Translations under genes and position numbers: made by a program | Notes under the pieces: model-generated | The model's input: only the letters and a program-made list of their open reading frames with translations | The model's database searches: none | Told to the model about the DNA's origin: nothing | Shown here: piece after piece, positions 26,195 to 34,020 of the stretch | Position numbering within the stretch: the first letter of the stretch is position 1 | Layout: each line of letters starts with the position of its first letter | DNA from: Streptomyces sp. ASQP_92 | Lineage (GTDB): Bacteria > Actinomycetota > Actinomycetes > Streptomycetales > Streptomycetaceae | NCBI RefSeq assembly: GCF_025399895.1 | Contig: NZ_JAODUA010000013.1 | Location: forward strand, 1-64,000 | DNA: 64,000 nucleotides | Reading direction: 5' to 3'

Positions 26195-27472
26195 TCAGCC
26201 GGCGATGGAGTCGAGCTGCTCGGCGGCCGGTCGCAGGGCCCACAGGTCGCCGCCCGGCGGGGCCTGGAGCCGGGGAACGGCCGCCTTGGCCGCCGGGTCC
26301 CCCGCGTCGGCGGCGGCATGGACGACATCGCTCGCCGCGTACCGGTAGAACTCCAGCTCGGGATGGGGCCAGGCGGCCGCCCCCGTGGCGGCGGGCAGCA
26401 GATAGCGGACGGCCTTGAACAGGCTCTGCCCCTGGGGCCCTCGATAGGCCCAGAGAGGGACGCCGACCTGGTTCCCGATGGCGGCGAGCCGGGTGTAGGC
26501 GACGAGGTCGAAGGTCGAGTAGTGCCAGCTGCGGGTCCTGGTCAGCTCCTGCGGCTGGCTGCCGTCGGCCGCGATCTGCGGGTCGATGCGCAGTTTCCCG
26601 GCGCCGAGCACGGTCCTGCGGGCCAGTGCCCGGTCGCCGGTGGCCAGGGCGAGGGCGGCGATCTGGAGGTCCTGGAAGGTGCCGTGGTTGTTGGCGGCCG
26701 CCGACTCCTGCTTGCCGAAGGCCGAGCCGACCTCCCAGTCCAGGAACGCCTTGTTCCAGGCGAGCATGGCGGAGCGGTCGCTCGCCCTCCAGCCGGGCGC
26801 CCCGGTGTCGAGGACGGCGATCGCGTCGAGGACGCTGGAGTACTGCTGGGAGAAGTCGATGATGCCGATGGCCCGGCCGTCGTACTTGCAGGGGATGAAC
26901 TGGCCGTGGTCCAGGTTCGGGTTCATCCGTGTGGCGGGGTCCAGGAACCAGGTGCGCAGGATGGTGGCCGCGTGCTCGGCGTACCGCTTCTTGCCGGTGT
27001 AGTACCAGGCCAGGCTCAGGCTGGTGACCGAGTTGAACACCTTGCCGAGGTCCGGTCGGTCGGTACCGGTGTCGACCTCGGGGTTGCGCTGCCCGTCCTT
27101 CTGGACGTACGGGCAGCCCCAGGGGTTGTCGGCGGTCCTCGGCCGGGACGGCCACCAGTAGGGCGCCTGGCTGAGGTAGTCGTGCACATCGCCGCCCGGG
27201 GCGGGTTTCGGTTTGTCGACCACCGTCCAGGGCCCCTGTCCGAGCCACCCGTCGGCGGCCGCCGTCAACTGGCCAAGCGCGGCCCGTAGTTGGGGGTCGC
27301 CGTGGTCGAGGCGCCGCTCGGTGTCCTGGAGCCGTGCGCCGTCGAGGACCACGGTGCGGGGGGCCTTGGCCGAGGCCGGGGCGGCGTACGTGGTCGCGGG
27401 TACGAGCGCGGCGGCGATCGCCACCGCGAGGGACAGCACGGCGACCAACCCGCGCCGGGGTCGTCCTTTCAT
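26195..27472 (-). CDS. Secreted alginate-lyase-family protein
   Basis: 425 residues from the ATG at 27472 (GGAG 6 bp upstream). A Sec signal peptide (GLVAVLSLAVAIAAALVPAT, cleavage near TYAAPA) is followed by an all-alpha PL5-like alginate lyase domain. Recognisable segments are QAPYWWPSRPRTADNPWGC, KVFNSVTSLSLAWYYTG, the active-site-type block ANNHGTFQDLQIAALALATG and RTRSWHYSTFDLVAYTRLA. The conserved NNH and WHYS residues are those expected at the catalytic centre, although family members act on varied uronate polymers. It probably degrades an extracellular polysaccharide; the substrate is not predictable. Confidence 0.88.
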   Translation of the reverse strand: MKGRPRRGLVAVLSLAVAIAAALVPATTYAAPASAKAPRTVVLDGARLQDTERRLDHGDPQLRAALGQLTAAADGWLGQGPWTVVDKPKPAPGGDVHDYLSQAPYWWPSRPRTADNPWGCPYVQKDGQRNPEVDTGTDRPDLGKVFNSVTSLSLAWYYTGKKRYAEHAATILRTWFLDPATRMNPNLDHGQFIPCKYDGRAIGIIDFSQQYSSVLDAIAVLDTGAPGWRASDRSAMLAWNKAFLDWEVGSAFGKQESAAANNHGTFQDLQIAALALATGDRALARRTVLGAGKLRIDPQIAADGSQPQELTRTRSWHYSTFDLVAYTRLAAIGNQVGVPLWAYRGPQGQSLFKAVRYLLPAATGAAAWPHPELEFYRYAASDVVHAAADAGDPAAKAAVPRLQAPPGGDLWALRPAAEQLDSIAG

Positions 27473-27527
27473 CGGGCACTCCGATCGGTAGGACAGTGAG
27501 GGGAAGGCCGGAGCGGGGGAAACCACT

Positions 27528-27551
27528 GACAGAGCCACAGACAGAGCCACA
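27528..27551 (+). repeat. Perfect 12-bp tandem duplication
   Basis: GACAGAGCCACA occurs twice back to back (27528-27539, 27540-27551), 56-79 bp upstream of the alginate-lyase start, in its probable 5' leader. The rest of the 27473-27755 intergenic region shows only the palindrome at 27565. Confidence 0.9.
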
Positions 27552-27564
27552 CCAATTCAGCTAT

Positions 27565-27579
27565 ATGAACTGAGTTCAT
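27565..27579. promoter_or_regulatory. Palindrome ATGAAC-TGA-GTTCAT
   Basis: Perfect 6-bp inverted repeat with a 3-bp spacer, about 93 bp upstream of the alginate-lyase ATG and 177 bp upstream of the permease ATG. An operator for one or both divergent genes is possible; the binding factor is unknown. Confidence 0.45.
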
Positions 27580-27755
27580 GCTCCGGACCGTGTGAGCGTA
27601 GGGCTCGCTGCTCCGGCTGACAACGGCCTCGGCGCGGATTCACGGATGGGACCTTCGGCCCGCCCGCTCCGGTGCGTGGTGCCGCTGATCCGGCATTAAT
27701 ATTTGGCCTGAACTTTTCGCGGTACCGATCCCCCTACGGACGAACTGGAGCGACC

Positions 27756-29135
27756 ATGCGTCTCGGCGTGCGCTGGACCCTGCACGGCGACGGGCGGACC
27801 CCCGCTCCCGGAGCCGTCGTACGCCCCGACGAACGGCTCTCCTGGCCGCGCACCATCGGCCTCGGCGCCCAGCACGTGGTCGCCATGTTCGGCGCCTCGT
27901 TCGTCGCTCCGGTCCTGATGGGTCTCGACCCCAACCTCGCGATCATGATGTCCGGCGTCGCGACGGTCATCTTCCTGCTCGCCACCAAGGGCCGGGTGCC
28001 CAGCTACCTCGGCTGCTCGCTCTCCTTCGTCGGCGTCGCCGCCGCCATTCGCGCCACCGGAGGCACCAGCGCCACCGTGACCGGCGCGGTCCTCGTCGTG
28101 GGCGCCGTGCTGTTCCTCGCGGGCCTCGCGGTGCAGCGGTTCGGCGCGCGGATCATCCACGCCGCGATGCCGCCCATCGTCACGGGCGCCGTCGTCATGC
28201 TGATCGGCTTCAACCTGGCGCCGGTCACCGCCGCCACGTACTGGCCCCAGGACCAGTGGACGGCCCTGATGGTGATGCTGTTCACCGGTCTGGCCGTGGT
28301 GTGTCTGCGCGGTTTCTGGTCACGTGTCGCGATCTTCCTCGGACTGATCTTCGGATACGGCGTCTCCTGGCTCCTGGACCGCGTCTTCGGGAAGATCCAC
28401 TCGGTGCACGGCGGCCCGGAGGCCGTCGACCACTGGCGCCTGGACCTGTCCGGCCTCGCCAAGGCCGACTGGGTCGGGCTGCCCAGCTTCCACGGGCCCA
28501 CGTTCGAATGGTCGGCGATCCTCGTCGCGCTGCCCGTCGTCATCGCCCTGATCGCGGAGAACGCGGGCCATGTCAAGGCCGTCGGCGAGATGACCGGCGC
28601 CGACCTCGACGACAAGCTGGGCACGGCGATCGCCGCCGACGGCGCCGCCTCCATGCTGTCCACGGCCGTCGGCGGCCCGCCGAACACCACGTACTCCGAG
28701 AACATCGGCGTCATGGCCGCCACCCGTGTCTACTCCACGGCCGCCTACTGGGCCGCCGCCGGATTCGCGCTGCTCTTCGGCGTGTGCCCCAAGTTCGGCG
28801 CGGTCGTCGCGGCGATCCCGGGCGGTGTGCTCGGCGGCATCACCGTCATCCTGTACGGCATGATCGGCCTGCTCGGCGCCCAGATCTGGATCAACGCCAA
28901 GGTCGATCTGCGCAACCCGCTGAACCTGGTGCCGGCCGCCGCGGGCATCATCATCGGCATCGGCAACGTCACTCTGAAGTTCAGCGAGAACTTCCAGCTC
29001 AGCGGCATCGCCCTGGGCACGATCGTGGTGATCACCGGCTATCACGTGCTGCGCGCCCTCGCGCCTGCCCACCTCAAGGAGCAGGAGCCGCTGCTCGACT
29101 CGGGCACCTCGTCCTACGAGAACGACCGGGCCTGA
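27756..29135 (+). CDS. Uracil/xanthine permease (NCS2 family)
   Basis: 459 residues, ATG with GGAG 6 bp upstream. About 14 membrane segments. NCS2 signatures: LGAQHVVAMFGASFVAPVLM at the start, the substrate-helix region ALIAENAGHVKAVGEMTG (Glu of the AENAGH motif), then GGPPNTTYSENIGVMAATRV, which is nearly invariant in UraA-type symporters. It imports uracil or a related base with protons. The sequence favours uracil over xanthine but this is not decisive. No pyrimidine-salvage gene is adjacent; the de novo pyr operon lies 27 kb away. Confidence 0.93.
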   Translation: MRLGVRWTLHGDGRTPAPGAVVRPDERLSWPRTIGLGAQHVVAMFGASFVAPVLMGLDPNLAIMMSGVATVIFLLATKGRVPSYLGCSLSFVGVAAAIRATGGTSATVTGAVLVVGAVLFLAGLAVQRFGARIIHAAMPPIVTGAVVMLIGFNLAPVTAATYWPQDQWTALMVMLFTGLAVVCLRGFWSRVAIFLGLIFGYGVSWLLDRVFGKIHSVHGGPEAVDHWRLDLSGLAKADWVGLPSFHGPTFEWSAILVALPVVIALIAENAGHVKAVGEMTGADLDDKLGTAIAADGAASMLSTAVGGPPNTTYSENIGVMAATRVYSTAAYWAAAGFALLFGVCPKFGAVVAAIPGGVLGGITVILYGMIGLLGAQIWINAKVDLRNPLNLVPAAAGIIIGIGNVTLKFSENFQLSGIALGTIVVITGYHVLRALAPAHLKEQEPLLDSGTSSYENDRA

Positions 29136-29330
29136 GCGGCTCGCGGGACGAAACCGGCCGCGCCCGGACGCCTCGCCACAACGAAGGCGCATCGGGCGGG
29201 GCCCGTCGCGAGTGACCATCCATAGCCCCTCGACGTACGAACCGGGGCTCCGCGCCGCCTTGTTCATCCGTTCCGGTCATGCCCTCGTACGGCGGTGCTC
29301 GGCGCGGCGGCCAACTGGGACGCTGCCCCC

Positions 29331-30095
29331 ATGACGCAGACCGCATGGAGCGAGACCGGACACCTTGCGCACACCCACCGGTTCGCCACGCCGCTGGACC
29401 CCGTGGTCCGGCGGATGCGGGCCCTGCGGGCCGATCTGCCTCCCCGGGACGGCATCGCGGTCTTCAACCGCGTCTATCTGACGGTGACCGAGGAGATCTC
29501 CCGGCTCCTCGCACACGGCGCCTTCGCCGACCCCCGCGCCGCGGCCACCCTGGACATGCTCTTCGCCGGGCGCTATCTCGCGGCCGTGGAGGGGACGTCC
29601 TTCGGCCGTCGGCCACCGGACTGCTGGCGCCCGCTGTTCCAGTACCGGCGCCATCCGGGAGTGCGGCCGCTTCAGTTCGCCCTGGCCGGGATCAACGCGC
29701 ACATCGGGCACGATCTGACGCTCGCGGTGGTCGACAGCTGCCGCGCCCTGGAGTGCGAACCGGAGTCCCTGGAGCGGGACTTCGACCGCGTCGGCGACAC
29801 CCTGACGCTGCTGGAGGAGCGGATCCGCGAGGAACTCATGCCCGGGCCCGACCTGTTCCAGGTGGCCGACCCCATGACCCATCTTCTGGCGTCATGGAGC
29901 CTGGACCGGGCGCGGGACGCCTCCTGGTCGGCGGCGAAGGTCCTGTGGCAACTGCGTGAACTCCCCTCCCTGGCACGGGAGTTCACCGACCGCCTGGACG
30001 CGGGCGTGGGCCTGGTGACCCGCTGCCTGCTCACGCCGCTGTCGCCCGCGGCGCCCGCTTCGACCCGCCCGGCGTTCGAGGGCGGGCGCTCGTGA
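29331..30095 (+). CDS. DUF5995 family protein
   Basis: 254 residues from the ATG at 29331. The ribosome site is weak; an in-frame GTG at 29295 is the alternative. The protein is soluble and mostly alpha-helical. Recognisable blocks: DGIAVFNRVYLTVTEEISRL, RPLFQYRRHPGVRPLQFALA, GINAHIGHDLTLAVVDSCRA. The His residues of GINAHIGHD and the preceding acid residues could form a metal or haem site, but the family has no established function. The C-terminal 20 residues are low complexity. Confidence 0.85.
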   Translation: MTQTAWSETGHLAHTHRFATPLDPVVRRMRALRADLPPRDGIAVFNRVYLTVTEEISRLLAHGAFADPRAAATLDMLFAGRYLAAVEGTSFGRRPPDCWRPLFQYRRHPGVRPLQFALAGINAHIGHDLTLAVVDSCRALECEPESLERDFDRVGDTLTLLEERIREELMPGPDLFQVADPMTHLLASWSLDRARDASWSAAKVLWQLRELPSLAREFTDRLDAGVGLVTRCLLTPLSPAAPASTRPAFEGGRS

Positions 30096-30096
30096 G

Positions 30097-30143
30097 GCGC
30101 GGCCGGGGCGCGGGGACCGGAACCCCCGGGCGCCCGGCCGCGC
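30097..30143. terminator. Bidirectional terminator
   Basis: 11-bp arms GCGCGGCCGGG (30097-30107) and CCCGGCCGCGC (30133-30143), with further G/C pairing inside the loop. It fills the 52-bp gap between the convergent DUF5995 and amine-oxidase genes. Confidence 0.75.
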
Positions 30144-30147
30144 GAGG

Positions 30148-31839
30148 CTAGTCCTCCGGAAGCTCGACCGGGGCGATCGAGTCGTAGAGGTCGCCCGGCC
30201 CCGGGTTGGACGCGTCGGTGGAGCCGCCGAAGTGGTGCATGACGCCCCACACCGCGTTGAGCGCGGTCTGCACGGCGCCCTCGGCCCATCCGGCCGTCCA
30301 GGAGATGTCGTCGCCCGCGAGGAAGATCCCCCGCTTGTCCTCGGGCAGCGAGTCCTGCATGAAGTGCGTGAACAGACGGCGCTGGTAGCGGTAGTGCCCG
30401 GGCAGGTTCGCCTTGAACGCGCCCATGAAGTAGGGCTCGTTCTCCCACGACACCGTCACCGGGTTGCCGATGATGTGCTTGCGGATGTCGACCTTGGGAT
30501 AGATCTCGCCGAGCGACTTGAGCATGACCTCCATGCGCTCGCTCGCCGACAGCGGGAGCCACTTGAGGCTGTCGTCGCACCACGTGTAGGAGAGGCAGAT
30601 GACGGCGGGCTTGTCCGGGCCGTTGTCGAGCAGATACGTGCCGCGCGTCATGCGGTCGGTGAGCGTCATCGACATGACGTCCCGGCCGGTCTCCTCGTCC
30701 TTGTCCAGCCAGAACGGCCGGTCCACCGGCACGAACAGCTTGGAGGACTCCATGTAGTGGGTGCGCTCGATCGCCGTCCAGTGGTCGATCGGGAACAGCG
30801 AGTCGTCACAGGCGATCTTGGACAGCAGCATCCAGGACTGGGCGGTGAAGATCGCCGCACGGAAGGTGCGGATGTCGCCGTCCGCGTCCGTCACGGTGAT
30901 GCGGTTGCCCGCCGTGCGGTGCAGCCGGGTCACGGCCGGCCTGGGCGCGCCGTCGTGGAGCGAGGAGAGCGAGGTGCCGGGCGCCCAGTGCACGAGCTTC
31001 TCGGGCTCGCGCTCCCACAGCCGCAGCGGCAGCTGCTGGGAGCCGCCGACGATGCCGCGGTGGAGGTCGTCGGCCTCGGTGTAGACGACCCGCAGGATCT
31101 CCAGGATGGAGTTCGGGAAGTCGGTGTCCCAGCCACCGGTGCCGAAGCCCACCTGGCCGAAGATCTCGCGGTGCCGGAAGGACTTGAAGGCCTCCGAGTC
31201 GCAGAGGAAGCCGTAGAAGGTCTGGTTGTCGAACTTCTCGACGAGCTTGGCCCAGATCTCGCGGATGCGCGGGATGTCGCGCTCGCGGATGGCCTGGTTC
31301 ATGTCGGAGAAGTCGGCGCCCTCTTCGAGACAGGCGTTCCACGCGTCCATGACCTCGCGGTACACGGTCGGCAGCTCGTCGACCGAGGTCGCGTAGTGGG
31401 ACTCGCCCTTGAGGTCCACGACCGTCGAGGGGGTGTCGGCGGCGAGCGGGTTGGGGAACGGCTTGGTCTCCAGGCCCACCAGGTCGATGTAGTGCTGGAG
31501 CGCGGTGGAGCACGGCGGGAACCGCATGGCGCCCATCTCGGCGGTGAGCTCGGGGTCGCAGCCCGGGAAGCCGACGGTACGCAGCCGGCCACCGATCTGG
31601 TCGGCCTCGTAGACGACGGGCTTGAGGCCCATCTTCATCAGCTCGTACGCGGCGACGATGCCGGAGAGGCCGCCGCCGATGACCGCGACCTCCGCGCCGT
31701 GCTCGGTCGCGGGTATCTGGCCGAGCCCGGCCGGGTGCGCCAGGAAGTCGTCGTACGCGTAGGGGAAGTCCGGCCCGAACATCGTGACGGGCGGCTGCTC
31801 GTCGATGTGCTGGACGGCGGTGGGCACCGTGGACGTCAT
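30148..31839 (-). CDS. Flavin-dependent amine oxidase / amino-acid monooxygenase
   Basis: 563 residues. The N-terminal dinucleotide motif is AVIGGGLSGIVAAYELMKMG with acidic strand end VVYEADQIGGRLRT. The MGAMRFPP segment follows as in L-amino-acid and tryptophan monooxygenases. The C-terminal FAD motif is GIFLAGDDISWTAGWAEGAV. The protein has no signal peptide. It lies downstream of a nitrilase-family hydrolase, an arrangement like the tryptophan 2-monooxygenase plus amide hydrolase route, in which an amino acid is oxidatively decarboxylated to an amide that is then hydrolysed. Simple amine oxidation is the alternative. The substrate is not known. Confidence 0.88.
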   Translation of the reverse strand: MTSTVPTAVQHIDEQPPVTMFGPDFPYAYDDFLAHPAGLGQIPATEHGAEVAVIGGGLSGIVAAYELMKMGLKPVVYEADQIGGRLRTVGFPGCDPELTAEMGAMRFPPCSTALQHYIDLVGLETKPFPNPLAADTPSTVVDLKGESHYATSVDELPTVYREVMDAWNACLEEGADFSDMNQAIRERDIPRIREIWAKLVEKFDNQTFYGFLCDSEAFKSFRHREIFGQVGFGTGGWDTDFPNSILEILRVVYTEADDLHRGIVGGSQQLPLRLWEREPEKLVHWAPGTSLSSLHDGAPRPAVTRLHRTAGNRITVTDADGDIRTFRAAIFTAQSWMLLSKIACDDSLFPIDHWTAIERTHYMESSKLFVPVDRPFWLDKDEETGRDVMSMTLTDRMTRGTYLLDNGPDKPAVICLSYTWCDDSLKWLPLSASERMEVMLKSLGEIYPKVDIRKHIIGNPVTVSWENEPYFMGAFKANLPGHYRYQRRLFTHFMQDSLPEDKRGIFLAGDDISWTAGWAEGAVQTALNAVWGVMHHFGGSTDASNPGPGDLYDSIAPVELPED

Positions 31840-31939
31840 GGGGTACGGACTCCTTGCACAGTACGGAAGGTGAGGGGGCAGGACCTCGGACCCGGGGCTC
31901 GGGGGCGGAGCTCGGGGATCGGGACCGAGGGCTGGGGAG

Positions 31940-32002
31940 GGGCTCAGGGCTCGAGGCTCGGGGCCCAGAACTCAGGACTCAGGACTCAGGACTCGGGGTT
32001 CA
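31940..32002. repeat. Nine in-phase heptanucleotide repeats
   Basis: Nine uninterrupted 7-bp units of consensus GGRCTCR (GGGCTCA, GGGCTCG, AGGCTCG, GGGCCCA, GAACTCA, GGACTCA twice, GGACTCG, GGGTTCA). The last unit ends exactly on the stop codon of the hydrolase gene. Looser relatives extend left to about 31880. On the minus strand the units supply TGA stops in all three frames. Confidence 0.9.
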
Positions 32003-32797
32003 GACGAGGGAGGCGTAGAGGCCCGGGCGGCGGTCGCGCAGATACGGGTTGTTCGCGCGCGAGGCGGCCAGGAACTCGGGGTCGACATCGCCCACGACCA
32101 GCTCGGTGCCGCGTCCGGCGCGGGCCCGGGCGGCCCCGTCGGGTCCGGCCAGGCAGCTCAGACCGACGAACTCGAACTCGCCCTCGGGGCCGGTGCGGTT
32201 GACGTACGCGACATAGAGCTGGTTCTCGAAGGCGCGGACCGGGACGAGGGACTCGGCGACGAACTGGAAGGGGTGCATCTGGGCGGTGGGCACAAGGAGG
32301 AGGTCGGTGCCGGCCAGCGCGTGGGCCCGTACGTTCTCCGGGAACTCCACGTCGTAGCAGATCATCATGCCGACGCGGAGGCCGTTCAGCTCGGCCTGGA
32401 CGACCGGCTGGTCGCCGGGGGTGAACGCCTCCTGCTCGAAGCAGCCGAAGAGGTGGGTCTTGCGGTAGTTCGCCAGGCGGGTGCCGTCGGAGCCGATGAG
32501 CTGGACCGCGTTGTAGACGGCGTCGCCGTCGCGCTCGGGATAGCCGTAGACGACCGCCAGGCCGTGGCACACCGCGATGTCGGCGATCGCCCGCGCGGAG
32601 GGGCCGTCGGCGGCCTCGGCGAGCTTGGCCACGTCGTCGCCGATGGCGTATCCCGTGAGGAACAGCTCGGGGCAGACGATCAGACCGGCACCGGTCGCGG
32701 CCGCCCGCCCGGCGGCCTCGTCCAGCGTCTTCAGGTTCGCGGCGACGTCCGAGAGACTGCCGGAGCTCTGGAGCAGGGCGGTGCGCAACGCGGGCAT
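32000..32797 (-). CDS. Carbon-nitrogen (nitrilase-family) hydrolase
   Basis: 265 residues from the ATG at 32797 (GAGGA 6 bp upstream). The catalytic triad is visible: Glu44 in CPELF, Lys113 in NYRKTHLFGCF and Cys147 in MMICYDVEFPEN. Relatives hydrolyse amides or N-carbamoyl compounds rather than true nitriles. It precedes the amine oxidase on the same strand (160-bp gap holding heptad repeats), so the two may act in series on an amide or amine. Lrp-type sites lie 85-145 bp upstream of its start. Confidence 0.92.
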   Translation of the reverse strand: MPALRTALLQSSGSLSDVAANLKTLDEAAGRAAATGAGLIVCPELFLTGYAIGDDVAKLAEAADGPSARAIADIAVCHGLAVVYGYPERDGDAVYNAVQLIGSDGTRLANYRKTHLFGCFEQEAFTPGDQPVVQAELNGLRVGMMICYDVEFPENVRAHALAGTDLLLVPTAQMHPFQFVAESLVPVRAFENQLYVAYVNRTGPEGEFEFVGLSCLAGPDGAARARAGRGTELVVGDVDPEFLAASRANNPYLRDRRPGLYASLV

Positions 32798-32881
32798 GGG
32801 CAGTCCTCGGCAGGGGCGGAAGTGCGGGGTGGGGTCACTAGACGGTACGTTCCGCCGCTCGACCCGGACAAGGCGGGAGCG

Positions 32882-32942
32882 TTGCGTGTGGCCGCGCGAT
32901 TCGTTGCGCAAGATCGGTGGGTGGCGGTGATTCGTTGCGCTG
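32882..32942. promoter_or_regulatory. Three phased Lrp-like sites before hydrolase gene
   Basis: TTGCGTGT at 32882, the perfect palindrome TTGCGCAA at 32904 and TTGCGCTG at 32935. Starts are 22 and 31 bp apart, i.e. two and three helical turns, so all face one side of DNA. Related sites precede the permease gene. Control by the Lrp/AsnC protein encoded nearby is inferred. Confidence 0.6.
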
Positions 32943-33125
32943 GGTCGTGCGGCGGGGGGGCGTGTGGCGCGCTGGGCCGTGCGGCGGGGGGCGTGCGGGC
33001 GTGCTGCGCGTTCGTGCCGCGCGGGGTCCGCGTCCCTGGCGGTGCTGGGCGACTGCGGGGCGTGCCCGACCGCGCGCGGGGCGGTGCTGGTTGGCTGCGG
33101 TCGGGTGCGGGCCGGTGGTCGCTTC

Positions 33126-33316
33126 TCGCGCAGTTCCCCGCGCCCCTAAAAGCCCTTCGGTCTGCGGGCCGTGCGTGGCTGGTCGCGCAGTTCCCCGCGC
33201 CCCTGGCGGGATCTGTGCCGGTCGGCGTGGACGGCTGCGGCGCATCGGCCTTCGGGCCAGGGGCCGTCTTTGCGGGTGCGGCCCGGTGGGGGTACTCGCG
33301 CAGTTCCCCGCGCCCC
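33126..33316 (-). repeat. Inverted copy of the ~57-bp tandem repeat
   Basis: CGCAGTTCCCCGCGCCCC units at 33126, 33183 and 33296. The 113-bp last step is two periods, with a decayed unit between. This is the reverse complement of the cluster at 341-595. The remaining intergenic DNA (32943-33125) is G+C-rich without coding signal. Confidence 0.85.
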
Positions 33317-33337
33317 TTAACCACTCGGTGCCGGCCC

Positions 33338-33495
33338 GCATCGGGCATTTCAGCCCGTCCGGCGTTTGAGGACGAGCGCCGTTCAGGCGCGAACGGGGTC
33401 TGGGGCGGAGCCCCAGGAAGGCCCGAACCATCCAACCCCGCCGCACGGGCGGGTGGGTGGGCAAGGCGCCTGGGGTCTGGGGCGGAGCCCCAGGG
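33338..33495 (-). repeat. Dispersed intergenic repeat, copy 2 (inverted)
   Basis: 33338-33390 is identical over 53 bp to the complement of 266-318. It is followed by two CTGGGGC-GGA-GCCCCAG hairpins (33400-33416, 33477-33493) and related flanks. It lies just past the 3' end of the lrp gene, so the hairpins may end that transcript. Confidence 0.85.
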
Positions 33496-33554
33496 GGCCC
33501 GGAACCAGCCAACCCCGCTGCATGGGCGGGTGGGTGCGAAAACGGGGCCGGGGG

Positions 33555-34010
33555 TCAGGCTGGGGAGCCTGAGGTGTAGCGGCGTAGCAGCGGCGAGAGG
33601 ACCAGCACGGACTTCGTCCGTTCCACGTACGGCTCCCCCGCGATCCGCTCCAGCACCCGCTCGAAGTGCCGCATGTCGGACGCGAAGACCTGGACGATCG
33701 CGTCCGCCTCACCGGTGACGGTGGAGGCGGACGCGACCTCGGGGTACCGCTCGAGCCCCCGCCGAATGGCGTCGGGCGAGGTGTTGCGACGGCAGTAGAT
33801 CTCGATGAAACCCTCGGTCTCCCAGCCCAGGGCCGCCGGGTCCACCCGTACGGTGAAGCCGGTGATGGCACCCTCGGCCCGCAGCCGGTCGACGCGCCGC
33901 TTGACGGCCGGCGCGGACAGGCCGATCAGCGAGCCGATGTCGGCGTAGGAGCGCCGGGCGTCTTCGGCGAGCGCGTGGACGATGCGTTCATCGAGGTCAT
34001 TGAGTCGCAC
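33555..34010 (-). CDS. Lrp/AsnC-family transcriptional regulator
   Basis: 151 residues, GTG start. The N-terminal helix-turn-helix is RSYADIGSLIGLSAPAVKRR (about 20-39). The C-terminal RAM/ligand domain has IEIYCRRNTSPDAIRRGLER and VTGEADAIVQVFASD, including the conserved GxxD-type turn. It follows the permease gene by 10 bp and is therefore co-transcribed with it. Such proteins form octamers and sense amino acids. The phased TTGCGCAA-like arrays upstream of the permease and the hydrolase are its likely targets, making it the local regulator of amino-acid or amine use. Confidence 0.94.
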   Translation of the reverse strand: MRLNDLDERIVHALAEDARRSYADIGSLIGLSAPAVKRRVDRLRAEGAITGFTVRVDPAALGWETEGFIEIYCRRNTSPDAIRRGLERYPEVASASTVTGEADAIVQVFASDMRHFERVLERIAGEPYVERTKSVLVLSPLLRRYTSGSPA

Positions 34011-34020
34011 TGCGGGTGGA

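Noticed and set aside
32943..33554. Protein-coding gene in the long gap upstream of the Lrp gene
   Set aside because: All frames cross the inverted repeat elements and give low-complexity Arg/Ala/Pro peptides; no ribosome site or domain.
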